This document shows, piece by piece, positions 17,593 through 25,391 of a stretch of DNA of 55,914 nucleotides (position 1 is the first letter of the stretch; every line of letters starts with the position of its first letter). Source of the DNA: Bacteroidales bacterium. GTDB lineage: Bacteria; Bacteroidota; Bacteroidia; Bacteroidales; UBA10428. A program made the translations under genes and the position numbers. The stretch is taken from assembly GCA_016934055.1 (NCBI GenBank), contig JAFGTR010000123.1, positions 1 through 55,914 of the forward strand, in the 5' to 3' direction. Under the pieces are notes generated by a model. It was given only the letters and a program-made list of their open reading frames with translations, made no database searches and was not told the DNA's origin.

Positions 17593-18507
17593 TTATTTTT
17601 TTATAAATCTGTCCACAGCTATTATTTGATCATCCTGTTCGAATTTCAGCATGTATACACCCGGTTCAAAAGCTGATACATCAGCTGTTCTCACACGATT
17701 TTCATTGGGGATGACAACCTGAACCAGCCTGCCCTGGAGGTCAAAGATCTTCAGTCTTCCATTTGCATACCTTTTCTCCTTTATCTGAATGTTCAGCCTG
17801 TCATCAGCCGGATTTGGATAAACCATGAGTATATCATTGTCCATGGCAGCGGAATTGATAGCCGAAGAAGCCAGTGTTTCATCCGGTCCCATTTCTTCAG
17901 GCGTGAATTCTGATGCAGGGTCATCGGTCAGTATAATTTTATCAATTCTGAAGCCGTTCTCCCTGATATAAATATTGAGATCATGCACGCCGACAGAAGG
18001 GACAAATACACTTGCCGGACCTGCCGTGCTGCGGTAATAGATCCATCCCCATGTACCGTAATCAAATTCCGTATTATGAAAAGTCAGAAATAATGATGAG
18101 TCTGTAATTTCACCGTCAATACCGGCATGGTAAGAGTCGTCGCCGCCACCGGTCCTGCTGGCCCGTGCCCAGATATAATGATGCCCCGGCCTTATGAACT
18201 TTATTTTGTATGTCAACACAGCTGAGCTGGCAAGGACTGTTTCCACCGTAGTGTAAGGTTCTGCAGTAACAGCCATCATAGCGCCCTGCCCCGAGAAATC
18301 AGGAGGAGAGTCAGTCAGCATCCAGGCAACATCGCCGTTAGGGGTGTTGGTGCTGAAATTTTCAGCTTCCATGACAACCATCTTATGAGGGTCATCCGTC
18401 TGTTCAAATTTGTAATCCTGGGCATAGGAAAACTGCAGGCCTGAAATAAACAGGCCAAGCAAAAGACAGCATATCCGTAATGATTTGTCAGATAATACAT
18501 TTTTCAT
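17593..18507 (-). CDS. Secreted T9SS-sorted protein with a carbohydrate-binding-like domain
   Basis: 304 residues. A signal peptide (hydrophobic stretch about 10-28, ending SYAQ) is followed by a beta-rich domain of about 170 residues. That domain has an MVVMEAENFS start and ends GFRIDKIILTDDP, the pattern of CBM6/GH141-like modules that bind sugars. A T9SS type A sorting domain closes the protein (VYPNPADDRLNIQ near 230 through GVYMLKFEQDDQIIAVDRFIKK in part). No catalytic domain is visible. It lies 19 bp downstream of the PL1 pectate lyase gene, so the two are probably one transcript, and a role in holding the enzyme or cell on pectin is likely. Confidence 0.82.
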   Translation of the reverse strand: MKNVLSDKSLRICCLLLGLFISGLQFSYAQDYKFEQTDDPHKMVVMEAENFSTNTPNGDVAWMLTDSPPDFSGQGAMMAVTAEPYTTVETVLASSAVLTYKIKFIRPGHHYIWARASRTGGGDDSYHAGIDGEITDSSLFLTFHNTEFDYGTWGWIYYRSTAGPASVFVPSVGVHDLNIYIRENGFRIDKIILTDDPASEFTPEEMGPDETLASSAINSAAMDNDILMVYPNPADDRLNIQIKEKRYANGRLKIFDLQGRLVQVVIPNENRVRTADVSAFEPGVYMLKFEQDDQIIAVDRFIKK

Positions 18508-18526
18508 AATAAATAGGGTTTTAAGT

Positions 18527-21400
18527 TTATAACTGTATTTTCAATAGTCTTGTATTTGCAGATACTACGCCATGTTTGTCCCTGATTAATATAATGTATA
18601 ATCCGTTGCCGGCCTGCGATCTGTCGTCAGTCAGTCCATCCCAGATAATCCGGTTCCCGGTATTGGGAATTACGGCCTTTTTCATACTTCGAACCAATTG
18701 TCCGGTCGCGTTAACGATATCAATATAAACATCATTTTGTGCTCCGTTATTGAATTCTATGGTAACCTGGTCAGAAAAAGGATTGGGGGATACTCTTAAA
18801 TCAGTTACAGGCACATGTGAAATATTCATGCCTGAAGGAATATAAGGCAGTGTCGGAATCTTGTTGAACCTGTAAAGGCTATCAATCTCACCGGCTGTAA
18901 ATACATGTTTACAGATAACCAGCTCATCTATTTCTCCATAATAAGGCGTATTCATAAAATCGGAGTTCCCGATAACCAGGGGCAGATCACAGGCAACCCC
19001 GGTTGTGTTGTCGTTAGCCTGTGTGTTTAAAATGCCGTTTTTATACATCCAGAGCTTTTTCTTATAGACATCTCTTATAATAACCACATGCACCCATTCA
19101 CCTGTAACAAAACTTGTGGTTGCAGAAGATAGCTCCGTCTTCTTGTCATTATCGTCAACGGCAAACCTGAAGATGCCGCTGCGCATTTCAAGGCCAAACC
19201 ATTTCCCATTTCGCTCTGTGCCTTCAACAAAATTGTTAGCGCCTTTGTGCAAAATATAGGTGCTCTCGTCGGTAATGGATTCCAGTCGCATCCATAACGA
19301 TATGGAAAACGGGTCGTAGTCAAATGACAATTCAGGCTGGTGAGGAACTTCAATATGACCTGTTGTGCTGGAGTTGCTGAAATCCACAGCACCCCCGAAC
19401 ATACCATTTATACGCTGTAAATTATCTATGTTCTTAAGTGTACCATGATTCCCGTTCTCGGTTGAATCATATACAATGTTTCCGTCAGCTTCATCAAACG
19501 GCCAGTATCCGAGTAATTCAGGCAAGGCAGCATCAAGGGTTGAAAACTTCATAAGATCTCCGGTCGTCACTCCCAGGCTGTTCACGGCATCTATTCTCCA
19601 GTAATATGTGCTCCCGAAATCAAGCGATCCTGTTGGATAATCCGTTGAAGTTATACCACTTTGTTTTAATTCAAGTGTGGTTTCACCGGTTCCGAAATAA
19701 ACATCATAAGAAAGCGTATAATTACCTGCTTCCCATTGAAGTATGGCTCCGGTAACCGATATCCCCTGGGCATCATATGCCGGTGATACCGGTATGGCCT
19801 TATCAGGCAATGCCCCGGCCTTAAAAGTATAATTGGCCTGTGAAAAGGCATAATCTGATGTTGTTGTATCATTAAACGATTTAATACGGTAATAATAATT
19901 TGTTTCAGGCATCAATCCCGTGTCAGCATATTGGGTGCTGTTGGGATCAAGGGTGTCAACAACAGCAAAGACGATGCTGTCAGTTGATCTTTCAAGAATA
20001 AAACCATTTTCATCATCATTCAGGTCGAACCATGTTAAAACAACAGAGTCTTCAGCAACAGCCTGTGTATTGAAAAATCCGGGTTTCGGGAATGGCCTTT
20101 CATAGGTGATCAATCCGTTAATATAATCTTCGAGGTTGGTATAACCGTTTCCGTTTGCATCGCCATTCCTGTCAGAATCATCGTTCGGATTAAGGCTTTC
20201 CCCGGTTTCATAATCATCCGGCATGCCATCATGATCGGAATCGACAGGCGCCGGTGCGCTGTATAATTTCGGGAATCCTCCCGCATCACTCTGGCGTGTC
20301 AGAATAAACCCCGTACTGTCTACAAGATTCTTTATTGCGCGGTTGTCAGCGTCATCTCTTTTCGGAAAAGAAGCCCCTGCATGATGCACAATTTCAGTAT
20401 AGGCTTCCAAAGCCGATTGTTCAGGCAAAGGCACAGGTACCGTAAAAGGTACATCATACTTAATGGGCACACCGCCATTCAGCGGGTCAACGCCGAGCCA
20501 GTTATCGGCTGTCACGTCAGGATATCCGGCAACATAATTTCCTGTGATGTACATTCTCTTTGTCGGTTCGCCCTGTACAATTCTGTCTTTTATTCCCCCG
20601 TCAGTTGCGGGCCCGGCTTTATAATAATTGTTCACCAGGTTTACCCTGCCGGTGGGACTTGTATACGCACTGTTATAGCCCCAGTTGTAAATGACGTTAT
20701 TGCGGGAGTCGGTGATATCTTCATCATAGGTGTAAGCATATTTCGGATGGCGTGTATTGTTGGTATGGATAAAGTTATGATGGTAGGTGGTGTATCCGCC
20801 CCATAAACCACCCATGGAATGGCCGTTAAGATTCAGGCCTTCACCGATGATGCAATATTGAATAGTAACATTATTATTGCCATAGGCCGAGAGGCATTCA
20901 TCAACGCCCCAGCTCATTGTACAATGGTCGAGAATAACATTGTTCCTGTCATTGATATTAAAAGCATCTGATGAAAGTTTATACCTGTCGCCGAGCCTGA
21001 AACGGATGTAACGAATGATCACATTATCACCGCTGACTTTCGTGGGATAATCCCTTACACAGATACCGTCACCAGGTGCAGTCTGCCCTGCGATTGTGAT
21101 ATTGCCCATGATCACGAGTTGTGATTTCAGCCCGATATCACCTGACACCCTGAAAACAACAGTCCTGCCCGACTGACTCACGGCATCACGCAGAGAGCCC
21201 GGACCTGAATCTTCAAGGTTGGTTACTTCATAAACTGCTCCACCACGTCCTCCGGAAGTATATTTACCATATCCTTCTGCACCGGGGAATGCCGGTTGCT
21301 GGGCATTAATACTAACGCCTGCCATCCCTGCCAAAAGGGCACCTGTCATAATTGCTTTTGATCTCAAAAGACCTTTTGCGAAAAAGAAAGAAATATCCAT
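18527..21400 (-). CDS. Secreted PL1-family pectate lyase with FN3, LamG and T9SS domains
   Basis: 957 residues. Order: signal peptide (about 1-33); PL1-type parallel beta-helix (about 36-330) with the typical start FPGAEGYGKYTSGGRGG, then TIAGQTAPGDGI, NVIIRYIRFRLGD, LDHCTMSWGVDE and a conserved Arg in NTRHPK; a Ca-binding type segment with DSDHDGMPDDYE (about 390); an FN3 domain and a second FN3-like domain (about 445-630); a LamG/concanavalin-like domain (about 640-860); and a T9SS sorting tail. It should cleave polygalacturonate by Ca-dependent beta-elimination outside the cell. No SusC/SusD pair is nearby. Confidence 0.88.
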   Translation of the reverse strand: MDISFFFAKGLLRSKAIMTGALLAGMAGVSINAQQPAFPGAEGYGKYTSGGRGGAVYEVTNLEDSGPGSLRDAVSQSGRTVVFRVSGDIGLKSQLVIMGNITIAGQTAPGDGICVRDYPTKVSGDNVIIRYIRFRLGDRYKLSSDAFNINDRNNVILDHCTMSWGVDECLSAYGNNNVTIQYCIIGEGLNLNGHSMGGLWGGYTTYHHNFIHTNNTRHPKYAYTYDEDITDSRNNVIYNWGYNSAYTSPTGRVNLVNNYYKAGPATDGGIKDRIVQGEPTKRMYITGNYVAGYPDVTADNWLGVDPLNGGVPIKYDVPFTVPVPLPEQSALEAYTEIVHHAGASFPKRDDADNRAIKNLVDSTGFILTRQSDAGGFPKLYSAPAPVDSDHDGMPDDYETGESLNPNDDSDRNGDANGNGYTNLEDYINGLITYERPFPKPGFFNTQAVAEDSVVLTWFDLNDDENGFILERSTDSIVFAVVDTLDPNSTQYADTGLMPETNYYYRIKSFNDTTTSDYAFSQANYTFKAGALPDKAIPVSPAYDAQGISVTGAILQWEAGNYTLSYDVYFGTGETTLELKQSGITSTDYPTGSLDFGSTYYWRIDAVNSLGVTTGDLMKFSTLDAALPELLGYWPFDEADGNIVYDSTENGNHGTLKNIDNLQRINGMFGGAVDFSNSSTTGHIEVPHQPELSFDYDPFSISLWMRLESITDESTYILHKGANNFVEGTERNGKWFGLEMRSGIFRFAVDDNDKKTELSSATTSFVTGEWVHVVIIRDVYKKKLWMYKNGILNTQANDNTTGVACDLPLVIGNSDFMNTPYYGEIDELVICKHVFTAGEIDSLYRFNKIPTLPYIPSGMNISHVPVTDLRVSPNPFSDQVTIEFNNGAQNDVYIDIVNATGQLVRSMKKAVIPNTGNRIIWDGLTDDRSQAGNGLYIILIRDKHGVVSANTRLLKIQL

Positions 21401-21437
21401 TGCGAAAACTATTAATTTTAACTAAAAGAAAGCTGGA

Positions 21438-21468
21438 TAAAAGTATAAAATATAAGTCTATAATCAAA
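21438..21468 (-). promoter_or_regulatory. Bacteroidota-type promoter for the pectate lyase operon
   Basis: Read on the minus strand, TTTG (21468-21465), a 19-bp spacer and TACTTTTA (21445-21438) match TTTG-N19-TAnnTTTG except for the last base. The start codon is about 38 bp downstream. Confidence 0.5.
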
Positions 21469-21495
21469 CTGACGTTAGGAAAGTAATACCAATTC

Positions 21496-24144
21496 TTAAA
21501 GCGACAGCCAGTAAGAAAATTTCACAAGAAAAACATTGTGTGGTGTAACACCGAACAGTTCACTCATATCACTTCCATATGAAAACAAGCCATCTGATGT
21601 CCTGCTTGTCCTGCCTTGCGACCATACCAGAAAAAGGGTTGAGCCCGGCCTGTATTCCCATCGTATGACAAGGTTGGAATGAAATTGTCTGAAATTGAAA
21701 TCGGGATTGTCAAAGGAATAATCGTCCATATTGTTGATAATCTCAGCAAGCGTATAATTATTATCATCCGTATTATAGACAATCTCATCGTTTGAAAAAA
21801 CATAGAATCTGTCGGTGAATTCATCTGCCCTTGGGGAAGTAATCTTTTTAAAGCTTTTGTATTCCCCGGCAGAGATATAGGGTTGACCATAGTATTCCAG
21901 GCTCAGTTCCGGATTAAGAGTCAAGTTCAACCTGAACGTAAAACTCAGGGTTTTCCGATCAAGCTGAGCGAACAGGTACATTTTGTCATTTTCTGTATCT
22001 GTCATTTCAACATACTGTAAAGGATCATTCTGAATAGAATATGTGGGCTTGAAAGACAGTGATAAGGCATTTATCGGACGGAAATCAAAACCCATAGAGT
22101 ACTCATAATACCTTGAGCTATTTGCATCTCCAAAACTGAAATAGGCTCCTGTATACATTGAGATTTTTTTGGATTGATCTGTAAAAACAAATAACCCGGC
22201 TTCTTCACCACCCGGCATAATAAAGGACGGACCTCCCCGTAACAGGCTTGTCGATATGCTTTTACTCCAGCGGGAAAAGGAACCGTCGATACTCCAGCGG
22301 TTTTTAAACTGTGAATTGAAATTGAGGTTAGTAAAAGCTGCCAGCAGCTCACCTGAGAAATCCCAGTACATCCAGTAATTCGTATTCAGGTAAAAGTTCC
22401 TGAAGATGGAAAAGGGTTCTCGCAGATAGTATGCAACCCATGTACCATGATGAATGATATCGGAATACTTCATATAGCCGATATCATTAAATTCCAGCCC
22501 GGGCGAACGCACTGTAACACTGGTTTGGAATTGTATCTTCTTATTGCTTGACCGTCCGAATTTAAATGTTCCTCCATAACCCGAAAAAGAGGTCAGTGAA
22601 GAGTCGACTGACAGATGGTCTGCATCAGGTCGTTGATAATAGCGGGCTGATGATTCTTGTGTCCTTACAATCGCTTTTTCTTTTCCCATCACATGACTGA
22701 ATTCAGCATTTCCTGCAAAATACCATGTTCGTTCTTTCCAGTAATGTTTGAAATCGATGCCTCCGGTATAAGCTGCTGAATGCAGATAATCAAGGGCAGG
22801 ATTATCAATGACCCTGTTTACCGATGTTATTATTCCGCCCAGAACAGTTTCTCCTTTGTCAAAATCTTTTTGCAATCGCCCTACAAAATAATTTGTGAGT
22901 GGTTCAACACTTTCCTTCCTTCGGTTTCCTGCATTGTCAATCAGGGCTTTTTCATTGTTGGTAACACTCTCAAGAACGCCGACTGATAACCCTTCCTTTG
23001 TTTTGCCCGACAACTTCAAAGCCCCCAGTATGGTTGAGGTTTTCGGCATATCAACGTATTCTGAATCTGAAACAACAGGATAATGCTGTGGATTTCTCCC
23101 TATCCGCCGGGAATAGAAAAGGTTATCTGTACCCATTTTACCGATGACAATGGTATTTGAAGGTTGAAACTGAAAAATGTTTTTACCTTCTATAAACAAT
23201 GGACGCCTTTCGGAAAAATAAGTCTCAAAAGCAGTGAGATTAAATTCAGAGGGATCAGCTTCAACCTGGCCAAAATCAGGATTAATTGAGAAGTCCAGCA
23301 TAAAGTCATTGGTGATGGCAATTTTCCCGTCAAGGCCACCGGACAGGGCGCTTGATTTCCCGTCAAGAAAAGGATTACCTTCTTCCTCTTCAAAACGTTC
23401 CAAACGTCCTACCACATATGGCAGTAATTCAATCTGCCTTTTTGGTTTGATGTTGGTGATACCGTGCAGTTCTCCGAACAGGTGAACCTGCCCCGGAGAA
23501 CCTTTTGGAATGAACTGCCATTTCGAACGTTCCTCGAGGCGGAAAATGTGACGCATGAACTGAATTCCCCAGACATGCTCGTCCTTGTTCCCAAACCTGA
23601 GCTGACTGAACGGAATTTTCATCTCGGCACACCAGCCTTTATCGTCAATGGAGGTTTTTAGGTACCATACCGGATTCCAGCTATCGTCCCAATTGTTACC
23701 ATCCTGTGTAACGGCCTCATCGCCCTTTGCACCCGACGCCAGGGCAGTGAAAGAAAAAGCTGTCTGTTTATCATAATAGCTATCTATGTTTATCTCAACC
23801 ATATCTCCGTCAAAGTAATCCCTGCGTGAAATCCTCCGGCTTATCTTATCCGGTTCAGTATCAAATGCACGTATAAAGACATAGAGATTATTATTATCAT
23901 AAAGAATCTTAAACGATGTCTGCTGCGAAGGAGGTTTATTATCATAAGGCTGGGTCTGAACAAAATCGCCACCCCACTCCACCAGGCTCCAGCATGAGTC
24001 GTTCATCAATCCGTCAATGGAAGGAGCCATTGGGGTATAAACGGTTTGATAGATTTTCTTTTCGATGGTTTGTGCATAACTGCCAGCAAAAAAAGCGATC
24101 AGAATAAGGCCGATTATGATTCTTTTTAAAAAGACTGCTTTCAT
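21496..24144 (-). CDS. DUF5916 outer-membrane-type protein with CBM9-like N-terminus
   Basis: 882 residues. A signal peptide (about 1-24, ending SYAQ) is followed by a CBM9-like sugar-binding domain (about 35-230; APSIDGLMNDSCW, VFIRAFD, DMVEINID). The rest is a large beta-rich region with the DUF5916 signature LDFSINPDFGQVEADPSEFN in part (about 280-300) and FSERRPLFIEG. The many aromatic alternating strands near the C-terminus fit an outer-membrane beta-barrel. Family members are common in Bacteroidota and have no proven function. Its placement beside pectin-degrading genes suggests a surface glycan role, but it has a separate leader and may be unrelated. Confidence 0.85.
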   Translation of the reverse strand: MKAVFLKRIIIGLILIAFFAGSYAQTIEKKIYQTVYTPMAPSIDGLMNDSCWSLVEWGGDFVQTQPYDNKPPSQQTSFKILYDNNNLYVFIRAFDTEPDKISRRISRRDYFDGDMVEINIDSYYDKQTAFSFTALASGAKGDEAVTQDGNNWDDSWNPVWYLKTSIDDKGWCAEMKIPFSQLRFGNKDEHVWGIQFMRHIFRLEERSKWQFIPKGSPGQVHLFGELHGITNIKPKRQIELLPYVVGRLERFEEEEGNPFLDGKSSALSGGLDGKIAITNDFMLDFSINPDFGQVEADPSEFNLTAFETYFSERRPLFIEGKNIFQFQPSNTIVIGKMGTDNLFYSRRIGRNPQHYPVVSDSEYVDMPKTSTILGALKLSGKTKEGLSVGVLESVTNNEKALIDNAGNRRKESVEPLTNYFVGRLQKDFDKGETVLGGIITSVNRVIDNPALDYLHSAAYTGGIDFKHYWKERTWYFAGNAEFSHVMGKEKAIVRTQESSARYYQRPDADHLSVDSSLTSFSGYGGTFKFGRSSNKKIQFQTSVTVRSPGLEFNDIGYMKYSDIIHHGTWVAYYLREPFSIFRNFYLNTNYWMYWDFSGELLAAFTNLNFNSQFKNRWSIDGSFSRWSKSISTSLLRGGPSFIMPGGEEAGLFVFTDQSKKISMYTGAYFSFGDANSSRYYEYSMGFDFRPINALSLSFKPTYSIQNDPLQYVEMTDTENDKMYLFAQLDRKTLSFTFRLNLTLNPELSLEYYGQPYISAGEYKSFKKITSPRADEFTDRFYVFSNDEIVYNTDDNNYTLAEIINNMDDYSFDNPDFNFRQFHSNLVIRWEYRPGSTLFLVWSQGRTSRTSDGLFSYGSDMSELFGVTPHNVFLVKFSYWLSL

Positions 24145-24354
24145 CAGGAATCCGGCTTAGGACTTTCAGTAAAGAAACTTAATATAATGACTGAATTATA
24201 ATAGAATGCTGCATATAAGGGATATCTTTTTTAATTATATAACACAAGCCTTTCTTCTCTGTTAACCATTATAAACAGAAGATTAACCCGTGGTTAAAGA
24301 TCAACTAACAAATTAGGATTATTAAAGATAAGCAATAAAATTATTCATTAACGA

Positions 24355-24657
24355 TTATCGGGGTGCATTTATTCCTGCAAAATTTACATTTTTGTTTCTG
24401 CAATAAGGGCAGATAAAAATTTTTATTTCTATCACCCAAAGTATCAGCAAAAGCCAGTAACCTCCTTCGTAATAGGCATCAGACCGCTCTTTCTGCTCAT
24501 CACTTAATTGATCTGTATACTGCTGTGCAGCGATAGCAGGATCAAACGGCGCAGATACGACATCTGCCAAACCGGTGTTACCGCATATCGCATTCTGTAA
24601 GGACAGGTTAGCAGTAATGAATAAGAAAATCGTAAATATTAATGATCTGACTCTCAT
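24355..24657 (-). pseudogene. Remnant of an M48-type CAAX/Ste24 peptidase (N-terminus only)
   Basis: About 100 residues from the ATG at 24657: a signal-like hydrophobic start, then FDPAIAAQQY and RSDAYYEGGYWLLL. From my memory of the family, this FDxxxATxxY...RSDAYFEGGYWL pattern opens the N-terminal membrane domain of bacterial M48 (Ste24-like) metallopeptidases. The protein then stops after about 25 unrelated residues, with none of the membrane helices or the HExxH site, so it is a 5' fragment. An intact short membrane protein is possible but less likely. Confidence 0.6.
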
Positions 24658-24798
24658 AAGTTGAAATATTGCTGCATTAAATATAAGGTAATTGTCCTTC
24701 AACTCAAAAGATACCGGGTTTTTTATTCAACAGGTAAATCCCTTCACCATCCAGCCTGACAAAAAATGTATCTTTACCCCATCAAAATATAATTTTCT

Positions 24799-25317
24799 AT
24801 GAGGATATCCGGTCAAAGATTTCATATAAATGCAATACCATTATTGTGTTTTATCTTTTTGTCAAACGCAGTCACCGACTGTTCATCAAACAATGAAATT
24901 GTTAACGAGTACTTTCAGGTTATCCGCATCATTGATGGTGACACTTTTTGTATTGATGACGGCTCGGAAAAGGGTTGTAAGGTGCGCTTAGCCGGCATTG
25001 ATGCGCCTGAATCGCGAAAGAGCTATAAAAAAAATGTACAGTATTACGGACCGGAATCAACTTTGCAGCTGGCAAAACTTTCCCTCGGAAAATTTGTCCG
25101 TCTTGAATATGATATTGAAAAATACGATCGTTATGGCAGAACCCTTGCTTATGTATTCCTCAAAGACGGCACTTTCATTAACGCCCAACTGATAAAAGAA
25201 GGATATGCTGTTGTCATGACCATTCCCCCTAACGTAAAATATGCTGACCAGTTTGTCAGGCTGCAGAAGAATGCCCGGAAAAAAGCTAAGGGTTTGTGGC
25301 GAAAACCTGTGCAGTAA
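24799..25317 (+). CDS. Secreted thermonuclease-family (SNase-like) protein
   Basis: 172 residues. The N-terminus is hydrophobic (about 10-26) and ends in TDCSS, which is a poor lipobox, so export is likely but lipidation is doubtful. The nuclease domain (about 38-170) has the catalytic set of staphylococcal nuclease: DGDT (Asp46/48), Arg63 in VRLAGIDAPES, Asp69, Glu71 and Arg114 in YDRYGR. It should hydrolyse DNA and RNA with Ca, in the periplasm or outside the cell. It lies 75 bp ahead of the LtaS-like gene on the same strand, which has its own promoter. Confidence 0.88.
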   Translation: MRISGQRFHINAIPLLCFIFLSNAVTDCSSNNEIVNEYFQVIRIIDGDTFCIDDGSEKGCKVRLAGIDAPESRKSYKKNVQYYGPESTLQLAKLSLGKFVRLEYDIEKYDRYGRTLAYVFLKDGTFINAQLIKEGYAVVMTIPPNVKYADQFVRLQKNARKKAKGLWRKPVQ

Positions 25318-25341
25318 AACCTGCTCTCAGAAAAGTACTTT

Positions 25342-25371
25342 TTTGTGCTGTTGGAATATAACTTATTTTTG
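25342..25371 (+). promoter_or_regulatory. Bacteroidota-type promoter for the LtaS-like gene
   Basis: TTTG (25342-25345), an 18-bp spacer and TATTTTTG (25364-25371) match the full TTTG/TAnnTTTG pattern. The ATG is 20 bp downstream, so the leader is short. Confidence 0.55.
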
Positions 25372-25391
25372 TTCTGAAAGAAACCGGCAAT

